A stretch of DNA of 64,000 bases from Flavobacterium sp. K5-23 (GTDB taxonomy: Bacteria > Bacteroidota > Bacteroidia > Flavobacteriales > Flavobacteriaceae): assembly GCF_023278045.1 (NCBI RefSeq), contig NZ_CP056783.1, positions 930,001 through 994,000 on the forward strand, in the 5' to 3' direction. Positions 9,128 to 18,338 of the stretch are shown here, in pieces. Position 1 is the stretch's first letter. Each line of letters opens with the position of its first letter. The notes beneath the pieces are model-generated. The model was not told the origin of the DNA. It worked only from the letters and a program-made list of their open reading frames with translations, and ran no database searches. The translations under genes and the position numbers were made by a program.

Positions 9128-10039
9128 ATGAAAGAACAATTCTTTAAATACATACAAAACCTTCAAGACACCATAGTCGCAGGACTAGAAGCGGTGGACG
9201 GTCAAGCCAAATTCCGTGAGGATATTTGGGAACGTCCTGAAGGTGGAGGAGGAAGAACCCGCGTTATAGAAAATGGTGCCGTTTTTGAAAAAGGCGGCGT
9301 GAATATTTCTGCTGTTCATGGTAAATTACCGGACAGCATGCAAAAGCTGTTCAATGTAGGCGAAGCAGACTTTTTTGCGTGCGGACTAAGTTTGGTTTTG
9401 CATCCAAAAAACCCAATGGTTCCCACAGTACATGCTAATTGGAGGTATTTCGAAATGTACGATGATAAAGGAAATGTAATCCAACAGTGGTTTGGCGGAG
9501 GACAGGATTTAACACCTTATTATTTGTTTGAAGAAGATGCGATTCATTTTCACCAAACCTGTAAAACGGCTTGTGACAAACACAATCCCGAGTTTTACCC
9601 AAAATATAAAAAACAATGCGATGCTTATTTTTGGAATGCACATCGAAATGAAGCCAGAGGAATAGGCGGATTGTTCTTTGACTATTGCAAAGAAACAGAA
9701 ACGATGTCAATGCAGGACTGGTTCAATTTTGTGTCTGAAGTGGGAAATAGTTTCCTGGAAGCGTATGTTCCCATTGTCGAAAAAAGAAAAACATTGTCGT
9801 GTTCTGCTGAACAAAGAACTTGGCAGGAAATTCGCCGTGGTCGTTATGTGGAGTTTAATTTGGTTCACGATAAAGGAACTCTTTTTGGACTAAAAACTAA
9901 CGGAAGAATCGAAAGTATCTTGATGAGTTTGCCGCCTAATGTACAATGGGTTTATGATCATCATCCTGAAGCAGGAAGTGAAGAGGAGAAATTAGTTCAG
10001 GTTTTAGAAAACCCAGTCGATTGGATTAGTTTGGAATAA
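9128..10039 (+). CDS. hemF: Oxygen-dependent coproporphyrinogen III oxidase HemF
   Basis: A 303-residue aerobic coproporphyrinogen oxidase, making protoporphyrinogen IX with O2. The blocks GGGGRTRVIENGAVFEKGG, TVHANWRYFE and WFGGGQDLTPYY are all present, as is the C-terminal RRGRYVEFNLVHDKGT. Length equals the family norm. It is 54 bp after hemE. HemF with HemJ in one cluster points to aerobic heme synthesis; no hemN is in this window. Confidence 0.97.
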   Translation: MKEQFFKYIQNLQDTIVAGLEAVDGQAKFREDIWERPEGGGGRTRVIENGAVFEKGGVNISAVHGKLPDSMQKLFNVGEADFFACGLSLVLHPKNPMVPTVHANWRYFEMYDDKGNVIQQWFGGGQDLTPYYLFEEDAIHFHQTCKTACDKHNPEFYPKYKKQCDAYFWNAHRNEARGIGGLFFDYCKETETMSMQDWFNFVSEVGNSFLEAYVPIVEKRKTLSCSAEQRTWQEIRRGRYVEFNLVHDKGTLFGLKTNGRIESILMSLPPNVQWVYDHHPEAGSEEEKLVQVLENPVDWISLE

Positions 10040-10063
10040 GTATTTCGAACACAATAAATTGTG

Positions 10064-11095
10064 ATGAAGTTAAAGGTTGTTTTTATTGTCTTACTATTTT
10101 GTAATTTGCTTTCAGCTCAAGAAGGTGAATTATTACATGCTGAGCGCCATAAATACAACCCTTTATATCGGGCAAACTACTTTAATAAGATGATTTTTAA
10201 AGTAGATTTAAACAGTGATATAGATAATTTTTATGTGGCAAATCTAAATAGTACTGAGAATAGTCAAAGCAGTTTTATTCCAAATCAACGTTTGAAATTG
10301 AGACTGTCATTCGATTATAAATTTTTGGGTGTGTTTCTGTCAACATCCCCAAGTTTTTTGCCGGGAAACAATCGTGATTCTGATAAAGGGAAAACAAAAA
10401 CACTTGATTTAAGTTTTAAATTTTTTTATTCAGACAGGCTAAGACAAGAAATAGATTTTAAAAAAACAAAAGGGTTTTATCTAGCAAATCCACTTAAACC
10501 GTCCTCTGTGGATATTTATCCGGATTTACAGATAAATACAATTGGTGGGCGAACTTTCTATATTCTAAATAATAATTTTTCATATAGAGCTTTCGAGAAT
10601 ATGACCGAAAGACAATTAGTAAGTGCGGGAAGTTTGATTCCTTCTTTAAGTTATTATTTTAATAATTTAATTACTAGCGAATATAATACGGGCAAAAAAA
10701 ATCTGTTACAAATTCATTCTTTTGATAGTTTATTGCAACTGGGTTATATGTATAATTTTGTACTTGGAAAAAAGTGGTATGCAACTGTAGGGTGGCATCC
10801 TGGAATTGGATATAATGCTTCAAAAAGTTTTTTTAACGATAAAGAAAAAGAAGCTGATTTTGAGATTAAATCGACAAATTTTAATTTTAATTTCGATTTC
10901 AACATATCTTTAGGGTACAACAATAAAAATTTATTTTCAGGGGTGAAATTCAATTACAGAGACTATGAATATAATAATCAAAGAACAGCCGAATTGATAA
11001 ACTCTAAAGCTCATTTCGAACTGTTTATAGGATATCGTTTTAAGACTGTGAAGTCTGTTGAAAAAGTATTTGAGTCTGTAGAAGACGTTTTTTAA
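10064..11095 (+). CDS. DUF4421-like outer-membrane beta-barrel protein
   Basis: A 343-residue exported protein. The signal peptide MKLKVVFIVLLFCNLLSAQ ends at a typical Bacteroidota site before EGEL. The mature part is rich in alternating aromatic strands (LKLRLSFDYKFLGVFLSTSP, FNFDFNISLGYNNKNLFSGVKF) and ends in a beta-strand, in keeping with a small outer-membrane barrel. It resembles the DUF4421 family by general pattern, a moderate-confidence judgement. It sits between hemF and hemB on the same strand, 24 bp after hemF. Whether it has a porphyrin-related role is unknown. ATG 10064 is preferred to the overlapping GTG at 10061. Confidence 0.7.
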   Translation: MKLKVVFIVLLFCNLLSAQEGELLHAERHKYNPLYRANYFNKMIFKVDLNSDIDNFYVANLNSTENSQSSFIPNQRLKLRLSFDYKFLGVFLSTSPSFLPGNNRDSDKGKTKTLDLSFKFFYSDRLRQEIDFKKTKGFYLANPLKPSSVDIYPDLQINTIGGRTFYILNNNFSYRAFENMTERQLVSAGSLIPSLSYYFNNLITSEYNTGKKNLLQIHSFDSLLQLGYMYNFVLGKKWYATVGWHPGIGYNASKSFFNDKEKEADFEIKSTNFNFNFDFNISLGYNNKNLFSGVKFNYRDYEYNNQRTAELINSKAHFELFIGYRFKTVKSVEKVFESVEDVF

Positions 11096-11116
11096 GTTAA
11101 TTAACAAAAAATATAT

Positions 11117-12109
11117 ATGTTTCCATTACAAAGAAATCGCCGTTTAAGAACTAATGAGTCTATTCGTTCTTTAGTTCGTGAGACTAGTTTAAGTCCCAAT
11201 GACTTTATGCTACCTATGTTTGTAGCCGAAGGGAAAGATGTGAAAATCGCCATTCCATCTATGCCAGGAATTTACCGTCATTCATTGGATAATACAATAA
11301 AAGAAGTAAAGGAAGCTTGGGATTTAGGAATCAAGGCTGTTAATATATATGTCAAAGTAAGCGAGAGTCTTAAGGATAACGCCGGGAATGAAGCTTGGAA
11401 CAAAAACGGATTGATGCAACAAACCATCCGCGCCATAAAAGATGCAGTTCCGGAAATGATAGTAATGCCAGACGTGGCTTTAGATCCTTATTCGATCTAC
11501 GGACACGACGGAATCATAGAAAACGGACAAGTAATCAATGACGCAACAGTTGATGCTTTAACGCGAATGAGTTTAAGCCATGCTGAAGCTGGTGCCGACT
11601 TTGTAGCGCCAAGCGATATGATGGACGGACGCGTTTTAGCCATTCGTAAAGCATTAGAACAAAACGGTCACCATAACGTGGGGATTATGAGTTACAGTGC
11701 TAAATACGCCTCGGCTTTTTACGGACCTTTCCGTGATGCTTTGGATTCTGCACCCGTGAATTCTTCAAATGTTCCCAAAGACAAAAAAACATACCAAATG
11801 GATTATGCAAATCGCATCGAAGGAATTCGTGAGGCTTTGCTAGACGTGGAAGAAGGTGCTGATATCGTTATGGTAAAGCCAGGAATGGCTTACTTAGATA
11901 TAGTGCGTGAAGTAAAAAATGCCGTTCACGTTCCAGTAGCTGTTTTTCAGGTTTCTGGGGAGTATGCTATGGTCAAAGCCGCTGCCGAAAGAGGCTGGTT
12001 AGACCACGATAAAATTATGATTGAGCAGTTGTATTGCATTAAAAGAGCCGGAGCGAGTATTATTTCGACCTACTTTGCTAAAGAAGCTGCAGCAATATTA
12101 AATAGATAG
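11117..12109 (+). CDS. hemB: Delta-aminolevulinic acid dehydratase HemB
   Basis: A 330-residue porphobilinogen synthase, condensing two 5-aminolevulinate molecules. The two Schiff-base lysines are Lys196 (MSYSAKYASAF) and Lys254 (VMVKPGMAYLDIV), and APSDMMDGR is conserved. The site that carries the three zinc cysteines in zinc-dependent enzymes reads DVALDPYSIYGHDG (about 119-132) here. Ala and Asp replace Cys, so the enzyme should be of the zinc-independent, magnesium-stimulated type. It closes the plus-strand heme cluster. Confidence 0.96.
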   Translation: MFPLQRNRRLRTNESIRSLVRETSLSPNDFMLPMFVAEGKDVKIAIPSMPGIYRHSLDNTIKEVKEAWDLGIKAVNIYVKVSESLKDNAGNEAWNKNGLMQQTIRAIKDAVPEMIVMPDVALDPYSIYGHDGIIENGQVINDATVDALTRMSLSHAEAGADFVAPSDMMDGRVLAIRKALEQNGHHNVGIMSYSAKYASAFYGPFRDALDSAPVNSSNVPKDKKTYQMDYANRIEGIREALLDVEEGADIVMVKPGMAYLDIVREVKNAVHVPVAVFQVSGEYAMVKAAAERGWLDHDKIMIEQLYCIKRAGASIISTYFAKEAAAILNR

Positions 12110-12152
12110 ATTTTAAATTAGGGTTAAGATCCACAGGGTGTTACAAAATAAT

Positions 12153-12160
12153 TAACTTTG
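12153..12160 (+). promoter_or_regulatory. Promoter core TAACTTTG before the cytochrome c gene
   Basis: TAACTTTG fits the Bacteroidota -7 consensus TAnnTTTG and lies 20 bp before the start codon at 12179. It separates this gene from the heme operon as an independent unit. Confidence 0.55.
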
Positions 12161-12178
12161 AGATATAAATGATAAATT

Positions 12179-12592
12179 ATGAAAAAAACACTTATAATTG
12201 GATTTGTAGCTCTTTTAGTTTTTGCTTGTAAAAATAAAGAAGAAGAGTCATTTGGTAAACAAGAAGAAACTTCTACTGTAGAATCCGCATCTTCTGAAGG
12301 GATGAAAGCAGCTACTCCAGAAAAAATGGGAGAATCATTATTTAACGGTAAAGGGAATTGTTTTAGCTGTCATAAAATTGACACTAAATCCATTGGTCCC
12401 AGTGTTCAAGAAATCGCTAAAATATACAAGGATAAAAATCAGAACATGGTCAGTTTTCTTAGAGGGGAAAGCGATGCCATCGTAGATCCAACTCAATTTG
12501 AAGTGATGAAAGCTAATTTTGCCATTACAAAAGCGATGTCTGAAGAGGAATTAAAAGCTATTGAAGCTTATTTTTATAGCCATTTAAAATAA
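12179..12592 (+). CDS. Lipoprotein cytochrome c
   Basis: A 137-residue single-heme c-type cytochrome. A lipoprotein signal (MKKTLIIGFVALLVFACKNKEE, lipid-modified Cys17) is followed by an acidic linker. The cytochrome domain carries the heme-binding motif CFSCH (about residues 61-65) and a candidate axial Met in the C-terminal half. It is probably anchored on the periplasmic side and carries electrons. It resembles cytochrome c-551/552 class I proteins. It has its own promoter after the hem operon and is followed by a REP-like hairpin and a strong terminator. Confidence 0.88.
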   Translation: MKKTLIIGFVALLVFACKNKEEESFGKQEETSTVESASSEGMKAATPEKMGESLFNGKGNCFSCHKIDTKSIGPSVQEIAKIYKDKNQNMVSFLRGESDAIVDPTQFEVMKANFAITKAMSEEELKAIEAYFYSHLK

Positions 12593-12610
12593 ATAGTAGA
12601 TTGCTTTTTT

Positions 12611-12690
12611 AAGAAGCAATTCCCGCTATCCGCTATATCTTTATATTTTTAAAGAAAAAACATAAAGGATGCCGCTTTTATCGGGGCTAA
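12611..12690 (+). repeat. REP-like hairpin element, copy 1
   Basis: The element has a left arm GAAGCAATTCCCGCTATCCG with CTATATC, a variable middle and a right arm GGATGCCGCTTTTATCGGGG with CTAA. Related copies are at 33521-33588, 27534-27611 (inverted) and, in degenerate form, 25131-25185. This copy lies immediately 3' of the cytochrome c gene in the sense orientation. Confidence 0.7.
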
Positions 12691-12694
12691 AAAC

Positions 12695-12726
12695 AAAAAC
12701 CATTCGTTCATCCGAATGGTTTTTTT
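12695..12726 (+). terminator. Rho-independent terminator after cytochrome c
   Basis: A perfect 8-bp stem ACCATTCG/CGAATGGT (12699-12720) with a 6-nt loop is followed by a T-run. A-tract on the left and T-tract on the right could allow termination in both directions. Confidence 0.85.
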
Positions 12727-12810
12727 ATGTAAAAGAACTTCTGAATTATTTTATTTCAGTCATCAACCTCTTTTTGCGCCATTGTGTTTTATTTTTTCTA
12801 TTTTTATTTA

Positions 12811-13281
12811 ATGGAAACAGCATACATAAAAACACCTTTGGGTACAGCTACAATTATTGGAGACGAAGACGGAATTTCAGTAATTTCCGTTTCTGATGAT
12901 GGTGAAATATCTGTGACTATTCCAGTAGTGCTTCAAGAGGCAGTTTCTCAATTAAACGATTATTTCGACAAAAAACGAAATGATTTCAGTTTCAAACTTA
13001 ATCCTAAAGGAACTGAATTTCAGCAAAAAGTGTGGAATGCATTATTAGATATCCCTTATGGGAAAACGAGAACCTATCTTGAGCAGTCCAAGATTTTGGG
13101 AGATGTTAAAGCCATTCGTGCTGTAGCTTCCGCCAACGGGAAAAACCCGTTGTGGATAGTGGTTCCCTGCCACAGAGTCATCGGTTCTGACGGTTCACTT
13201 ACGGGTTATGCAGGTGGTTTATGGCGTAAAAAATGGTTGTTGGAACACGAAAACCCTACAAACCAACAAAGTTTATTTTAA
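12811..13281 (+). CDS. ogt: Methylated-DNA--protein-cysteine methyltransferase
   Basis: A 156-residue O6-alkylguanine-DNA alkyltransferase, repairing O6-methylguanine by suicidal transfer to its own cysteine. The active site IVVPCHRVIGSDGSLTGYAGG contains the invariant PCHRV. The preceding FQQKVWNALLDIPYGKTRTY holds the DNA-binding HTH and arginine finger region. The ATG at 12811 (METAYIKTPLG) is chosen over an upstream in-frame start because METAYI begins the conserved N-terminal strand. It is followed after 10 bp by an exonuclease gene, so the two may form a small DNA-repair unit. Confidence 0.95.
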   Translation: METAYIKTPLGTATIIGDEDGISVISVSDDGEISVTIPVVLQEAVSQLNDYFDKKRNDFSFKLNPKGTEFQQKVWNALLDIPYGKTRTYLEQSKILGDVKAIRAVASANGKNPLWIVVPCHRVIGSDGSLTGYAGGLWRKKWLLEHENPTNQQSLF

Positions 13282-13291
13282 AAATATTTTT

Positions 13292-14005
13292 ATGATAGAA
13301 AAAATCCGCTTAGACAACATCTTATTTCTTGACATAGAAACTGTTCCGGAAGAGGAAGATTTTAATGCTTTGGATTCAGAGATGAAAGACCTTTGGGAAC
13401 ACAAAACCCAGTACCAACGCAAAGACGAATTCACTCCAGAAGATTTTTACGATCGAGCAGGTATTTGGGCCGAGTTCGGGAAAATCGTTTGTATTTCAGT
13501 TGGTTATTTTGTAACCAAAAGTGATATTCGTAATTTCAGGGTGACTTCCTTTTTTGGTGAAGAAAAGAAAATACTACACGATTTCAATAATCTGCTAAAC
13601 AATCATTTCAATCAACCGCAACATGTATTATGTGGACATAACGCAAAGGAATTTGACATTCCTTTTATCGCGCGCCGAATGATCATCAACCAAATAGCCA
13701 TTCCTAATAAACTGAATCTTTTTGGTAAAAAACCTTGGGAAATTCCGCATTTGGATACTTTAGAACTTTGGAAATTTGGCGATTATAAACATTATACGTC
13801 CTTAAAGTTGATGTGTAAAGTGCTTGGAATCCCTTCTCCAAAAGGAGATATTGACGGAAGTCAAGTAGGCCACGTATTTTATGTTGACAAAGACATTGAT
13901 AGGATTGTAACCTATTGTGAAAAAGACACTATCGCCGTTGCCCAGATTTTCCTTCGATTAAGAAGAGAAGATTTATTGATAGAGGAAGAGATTTTTCACG
14001 TTTAA
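13292..14005 (+). CDS. PolB-like 3'-5' exonuclease
   Basis: A 237-residue DEDD-type exonuclease. Motif I is LFLDIETVPE (Asp and Glu about 15 and 17), motif II is HNAKEFDIPFIARRM (about 112-126) and motif III is VTYCEKDTIA near the C-terminus. These match the family annotated as predicted 3'-5' exonuclease related to the PolB proofreading domain, here without a polymerase part. The ATG at 13292 is taken because the conserved DIET motif follows closely; the frame opens earlier but overlaps the MGMT end. It probably acts on single-stranded DNA or RNA ends. Confidence 0.88.
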   Translation: MIEKIRLDNILFLDIETVPEEEDFNALDSEMKDLWEHKTQYQRKDEFTPEDFYDRAGIWAEFGKIVCISVGYFVTKSDIRNFRVTSFFGEEKKILHDFNNLLNNHFNQPQHVLCGHNAKEFDIPFIARRMIINQIAIPNKLNLFGKKPWEIPHLDTLELWKFGDYKHYTSLKLMCKVLGIPSPKGDIDGSQVGHVFYVDKDIDRIVTYCEKDTIAVAQIFLRLRREDLLIEEEIFHV

Positions 14006-14079
14006 AGAAGTATTTATTGACATTGTAATTGTTTCTTGCAATTGTTATTGATTTATTACATTTACAAAAATTATAAGAT

Positions 14080-15519
14080 ATGGTATTGAGTAGATTTTGG
14101 TTGGTGATCTTTATTTCGTCAATTGTTTTTATTGTAGCGAGTTTGTTTACCGGAAACAGTTACACTATTGATTTTGTTTTAAACGGTAAGAAAGACGATC
14201 CTATTTTAATATCCGAAAAATACGTAGACCAATTGCCTGCTTTTATAAAAGACAGCATCGCTAGCGCTCCTAATAAAACGATGGTGATTAACAATATCAC
14301 AACAAACCCTGATACAACTTATGTTTATTCTGCCAAGACAGTAAAAATCTATAGTGGTGTTCAAAAATCAGACGGTTTATTACCCACTTGTAAAAACACC
14401 TTACTCGATTTAATAATTCCGCTTATTGCTTATTTAGCCTTTTTCTGCGGATTGATGGAGTTGTTGATTATTTCTGGGGCTTCGGGTAAATTAGCTGTGG
14501 TTCTGAGTCCCGTATTTGTGAAAGTCTTTCCTAGTATACCTAAAAATCATCCGTCAATATCTTATATGACTCTAAATTTCGCCGCTAATTTCTTGGGTCT
14601 TGATTCAGCAGCTACGCCATTTGGACTAAAAGCAATGGAAAGTTTACAGGAACTCAACCCCGAAAAAGACAAAGCCAGTGATGCACAAATTATGTTTATG
14701 TGTCTCCATGCTTCTGGACTAACATTGATTGCCACTTCTATTATTGGTTATCGTGCTGCTGCCAATGCCAGCAATCCAGCCGATGTGATGTTGCCTTGTA
14801 TTATAACTTCGTTCATTGGTACTATTGCCGCTTTTCTTATTGTAGGTGTCAAACAAAAAATCAATTTCAAGAGCGCTTCCTTAGTGGTAGCCTTGTTTTC
14901 TTTAATAGCTGCTATAATTGGTTTGTTGATGTATATAAACCATTTGGATTTAATAGAAAAAAATTATTTTACAGCTAATCTTTCAAGTTTGATATTAGTG
15001 GGAATAATTGTTTTCACTTTGATCTTTTCATTTATTAAAGAGAAGAAATTCGCTGATGCAAACACTACTGTTTTTGATTCTTTTGTTGTTGGAGCTAATA
15101 ATGGTGTTAAAACAGGAGTGGTTATTTTTCCTTATGTTTTAGGAATGTTAGTAGCCATTTCTTTATTTAGAAACAGTGGTTTATTTGAAATAATTAGCAA
15201 CTGGATTGCTTTTATCTTCTCTAATATGGGTGTTAGTAAACAAATTACGGATGCTTTGCCAGTTGCTTTGCTTAGGCCGTTTAGTTCTGCTGGATCACGT
15301 GGATTTTTGATTGACTCTATGAATACTTTTGGAGCTGATTCTTTAACAGGAAGATTGAGTAGTATTTTTCAATGTAGTGCTGAAAGTACTTTCTATGTAA
15401 TTGCGGTTTACTTTGGATCCGTAAATATAAAAAACACTCGTTATGCCTTGCCTATAATGTTATGGGTTGATTTAATTTGTGTTATAACAGCTATCTTTGT
15501 GGCAAGTTGGTTTTTTTAA
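14080..15519 (+). CDS. Fused SpmA/SpmB-like membrane protein (nucleoside-recognition domains)
   Basis: A 479-residue polytopic membrane protein. After one N-terminal helix and a periplasmic stretch (about 30-110), the central part (about 120-250) reads as an SpmA-like domain with NFAANFLGLDSAATPFGLKAME. The C-terminal part (about 330-479) reads as an SpmB-like domain with LRPFSSAGSRGFLIDSM. In Bacillus these are two separate spore-maturation proteins. In this non-sporulating lineage the fused form is common and its substrate is unknown. Such nucleoside-recognition (GATE) domains occur in transporters. It has its own promoter region and a terminator at 15565-15617. Confidence 0.85.
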   Translation: MVLSRFWLVIFISSIVFIVASLFTGNSYTIDFVLNGKKDDPILISEKYVDQLPAFIKDSIASAPNKTMVINNITTNPDTTYVYSAKTVKIYSGVQKSDGLLPTCKNTLLDLIIPLIAYLAFFCGLMELLIISGASGKLAVVLSPVFVKVFPSIPKNHPSISYMTLNFAANFLGLDSAATPFGLKAMESLQELNPEKDKASDAQIMFMCLHASGLTLIATSIIGYRAAANASNPADVMLPCIITSFIGTIAAFLIVGVKQKINFKSASLVVALFSLIAAIIGLLMYINHLDLIEKNYFTANLSSLILVGIIVFTLIFSFIKEKKFADANTTVFDSFVVGANNGVKTGVVIFPYVLGMLVAISLFRNSGLFEIISNWIAFIFSNMGVSKQITDALPVALLRPFSSAGSRGFLIDSMNTFGADSLTGRLSSIFQCSAESTFYVIAVYFGSVNIKNTRYALPIMLWVDLICVITAIFVASWFF

Positions 15520-15564
15520 ACCGCTATGAATAGTTCTCCATAAATATTTAAAATATATATATTT

Positions 15565-15617
15565 AAGTTCATTGAAGTTTGACTATTATTGGTCGGATTC
15601 CAATGAGCTTTTTTTGT
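15565..15617 (+). terminator. Terminator after the SpmA/SpmB-like gene
   Basis: AAGTTCATTG (15565-15574) pairs with CAATGAGCTT (15601-15610) across a 26-nt loop, with one G-T pair, and is followed by a T-run. Confidence 0.65.
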
Positions 15618-15701
15618 TTTGGGTGTTTCTTTTTATAATTATTTAAACAAGAAAACAGACAATTAAGGACTTATATCACAATAAATTCCCTCTACAATTC
15701 T

Positions 15702-15709
15702 TATATTTG
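15702..15709 (+). promoter_or_regulatory. Promoter core TATATTTG before fumarase
   Basis: TATATTTG matches the TAnnTTTG consensus and lies 24 bp upstream of the fumarase ATG at 15734. Confidence 0.6.
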
Positions 15710-15733
15710 GCGTTTAAATAATCATCATATATT

Positions 15734-17335
15734 ATGGAATTTATATACCAGGATCCTTATCCAATTTTAAAAGACGATACACAATACCGTAAAATCAGTT
15801 CTGATTTTGTAAAAATGGAACAACTTGGAGACAGAGAGATTTTAACTGTTGACCCTAAAGGGTTAGAGTTATTAGCTCAGGAAGCGTTGAAAGATGTTTC
15901 TTTTATGTTGCGAACAACGCATTTAGAAAAATTGAAAGCGATTCTAGATGATCCGGAAGCGACGGATAACGATCGCTTTGTGGCTTATAATTTATTGCAA
16001 AATGCCGTTGTGGCTATAGAAGGTGAATTACCTTCTTGTCAAGACACCGGAACAGCGATTGTAATGGCTAAAAAAGGAGAAAACGTATATACAGGTGTCG
16101 ATGATGCTGAATGGCTTTCAAAAGGAATTTTCAACACGTATCAGGAACGTAATTTAAGATATTCTCAAATTGTTCCTATCAGTATGTTCGAAGAGAAAAA
16201 TTCAGGTTCAAATCTTCCGGCACAAATTGATATTTATTCTAAAAAAGGAGCTTCTTATGAATTTTTGTTTTTAGCAAAAGGTGGAGGTTCTGCCAATAAA
16301 ACCTTTTTGTATCAAAAGACAAAATCATTACTGAATGAAAAAGCAATGGATGAATTCATCCGTGAAAAAATAAAAGATTTAGGAACTTCTGCTTGCCCGC
16401 CTTATCACTTGGCGTTTGTAGTGGGAGGAACTTCTGCGGAAGCGAATTTATCGGCTGTTAAGAAAGCATCTGCGGGTTATTTTGATAATTTGCCAACAAC
16501 TGGAAACATGGCTGGTCAAGCTTTCCGTGATTTGGAATGGGAAAAAAGAGTGCAATTGATTTGTCAAGAGAGTTTGATTGGGGCACAGTTTGGCGGAAAG
16601 TATTTTACGCATGATGTTCGAGTGATTCGTTTGCCACGTCATGCCGCTTCTTGTCCAGTAGGACTGGGTGTTTCTTGTTCAGCGGATAGAAATATAAAAG
16701 GGAAAATCACTAAAGACGGAATTTTTGTCGAGCAACTGGAAGTGAATCCAAAAAGATTATTGCCAGAAACAGCACCACATTTAGAACCAGCCGTTGAAAT
16801 TGATTTGAACCAACCAATGGCAGATATTCTTAAAAAATTATCACAATATCCTATCAAAACCCGTTTGAAACTAAACGGTACTTTGATTGTGGCGCGGGAT
16901 ATTGCGCATGCGAAAATAAAAGAATTGCTGGATGCGGGTAAACCTATGCCAGAATACTTTAAAAATCACCCAATATATTATGCAGGACCTGCAAAAACTC
17001 CAAACGGAATGGCTTCAGGAAGTTTTGGGCCTACAACCGCGGGACGTATGGATGTTTATGTAGATGAATTCCAAAAACACGGTGGTAGTATGGTTATGCT
17101 TGCTAAAGGAAATAGAACTAAAGAGGTAATGAATGCTTGTAAAACCTATGGAGGTTTCTATTTAGGATCTATTGGTGGACCAGCAGCTATTTTAGCCAAA
17201 GAAAATATTCTTTCTGTTGAGGTAGTTGATTTTGAGGAATTGGGTATGGAAGCCGTTCGTAAAATCACGATTAAAGACTTTCCTGCTTTCATTATAACTG
17301 ATGACAAAGGAAATGACTTCTTTGAGAATTTGTAA
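15734..17335 (+). CDS. fumA: Class I fumarate hydratase (iron-sulfur)
   Basis: A 533-residue class I fumarase, a 4Fe-4S enzyme interconverting fumarate and malate in the TCA cycle. The N-terminal alpha-part holds [19 protein letters not shown] (about 95-113), with a cluster cysteine, and [13 protein letters not shown]. The beta-part holds [24 protein letters not shown] (about 416-439). Length matches single-chain FumA/FumB enzymes, so alpha and beta parts are fused. It is monocistronic, with its own promoter and a terminator. Confidence 0.95.
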   Translation: MEFIYQDPYPILKDDTQYRKISSDFVKMEQLGDREILTVDPKGLELLAQEALKDVSFMLRTTHLEKLKAILDDPEATDNDRFVAYNLLQNAVVAIEGELPSCQDTGTAIVMAKKGENVYTGVDDAEWLSKGIFNTYQERNLRYSQIVPISMFEEKNSGSNLPAQIDIYSKKGASYEFLFLAKGGGSANKTFLYQKTKSLLNEKAMDEFIREKIKDLGTSACPPYHLAFVVGGTSAEANLSAVKKASAGYFDNLPTTGNMAGQAFRDLEWEKRVQLICQESLIGAQFGGKYFTHDVRVIRLPRHAASCPVGLGVSCSADRNIKGKITKDGIFVEQLEVNPKRLLPETAPHLEPAVEIDLNQPMADILKKLSQYPIKTRLKLNGTLIVARDIAHAKIKELLDAGKPMPEYFKNHPIYYAGPAKTPNGMASGSFGPTTAGRMDVYVDEFQKHGGSMVMLAKGNRTKEVMNACKTYGGFYLGSIGGPAAILAKENILSVEVVDFEELGMEAVRKITIKDFPAFIITDDKGNDFFENL

Positions 17336-17380
17336 TTGTAAATTTCAAATAATAAAATATTGTACAAATATATTAGTAAA

Positions 17381-17406
17381 AAAGGTCGCTGTAAAGCGAC
17401 CTTTTC
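17381..17406 (+). terminator. Terminator after fumarase
   Basis: AAAGGTCGC (17381-17389) and GCGACCTTT (17396-17404) form a perfect 9-bp stem with a 6-nt loop and a short T-run. Confidence 0.8.
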
Positions 17407-17483
17407 TCTGGATTATTGTTTCTCAAATAGCCCTCTTTTTTATATGTCCTAAGTATGGTAATGAAAGTTTATAAGGATGGGTT

Positions 17484-17514
17484 AAAAAAATGCATCCTGA
17501 TAAGGGATGCATTT
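17484..17514 (-). terminator. Terminator after scoB
   Basis: AAATGCATCC (17488-17497) and GGATGCATTT (17505-17514) form a perfect 10-bp stem. Read on the minus strand the hairpin is followed by a T-run, so it ends the scoAB transcript 30 bp after the scoB stop. Confidence 0.85.
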
Positions 17515-17543
17515 ATGTTTAAAAGATATTTTTTAAATGGGTT

Positions 17544-18200
17544 TTATTCTATTATCATTTCTGGAATATCTCCTTCAATAATTAATGTTGCTTCGGTGGA
17601 AGCGATAATATGTTCTACAGAAACTCCTGGAGCGCGTTCCAATAATTTAAATCCTTTAGGAGTTACTTCTAATACAGCCAATTCAGTTACTACTTTTTTC
17701 ACACAACCTACACCAGTTAAAGGCAAGCTGCATTTTTTTAGAATTTTAGACTCTCCTGCTTTATTAACGTGCATCATAGCAACGATAATGTTTTCTGCAG
17801 AAGCCACTAAATCCATTGCACCACCCATTCCTTTAACCATTTTTCCCGGAATCTTCCAGTTAGCGATATCACCATTTTCGGCTACTTCCATCGCGCCTAG
17901 AATAGTTAAGTCAACATGCTGACCACGTATCATTCCAAAACTCAAAGCCGAATCAAAATAAGACGCCCCTGCTAAGGTGGTTATGGTTTGTTTTCCTGCA
18001 TTTATAATGTCAGCGTCTTCTTCCCCTTCAAAAGGGAATGGACCCATGCCTAAAACGCCATTTTCACTTTGAAATTCGACATCAATTCCTTTAGGGATAT
18101 AGTTTGCTACTAATGTTGGTATTCCAATTCCTAAATTCACGAAATAACGGTCTTTAAGTTCTTGTGCAATACGTTTTGCTATTCCTATTTTATCTAACAT
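17544..18200 (-). CDS. scoB: 3-oxoacid CoA-transferase subunit B
   Basis: A 218-residue beta subunit of succinyl-CoA:3-ketoacid CoA-transferase, moving CoA between succinyl-CoA and acetoacetate. The active-site glutamate is in EFQSENGVLGMGPFPF, and the start KRIAQELKDRYFVNLGIGIPTLVANYIP is characteristic. It lies downstream of scoA on the same strand, with a 138-bp gap that contains intergenic repeats. It is probably used in ketone-body or acetoacetate metabolism. Confidence 0.95.
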   Translation of the reverse strand: MLDKIGIAKRIAQELKDRYFVNLGIGIPTLVANYIPKGIDVEFQSENGVLGMGPFPFEGEEDADIINAGKQTITTLAGASYFDSALSFGMIRGQHVDLTILGAMEVAENGDIANWKIPGKMVKGMGGAMDLVASAENIIVAMMHVNKAGESKILKKCSLPLTGVGCVKKVVTELAVLEVTPKGFKLLERAPGVSVEHIIASTEATLIIEGDIPEMIIE

Positions 18201-18221
18201 AGTGTTAACTGTTTATTTTTA

Positions 18222-18242
18222 TTAACCATTAAGAAATTAAGA
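18222..18242 (+). repeat. TTAACCATTAAG dispersed repeat
   Basis: This 21-bp tract begins TTAACCATTAAGAAATTAAG and is the same sequence that flanks the GxxExxY gene. Here, between scoA and scoB, no GxxExxY gene is present. It may be a solo copy or the scar of a lost cassette. Confidence 0.6.
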
Positions 18243-18338
18243 TTCAGTAAGCTGTGTCTTGGCTGAGTAGTACTCTTAAATGAAGAGGAAATTTATTAAG
18301 ACTCAGTATATGACAGAACACTCAAAACTGAACACTGA

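Noticed and set aside
14080..15519. Sporulation gene suggested by SpmA/SpmB similarity
   Set aside because: No other sporulation gene is present and the lineage does not sporulate; the similarity marks a broad membrane-protein family.
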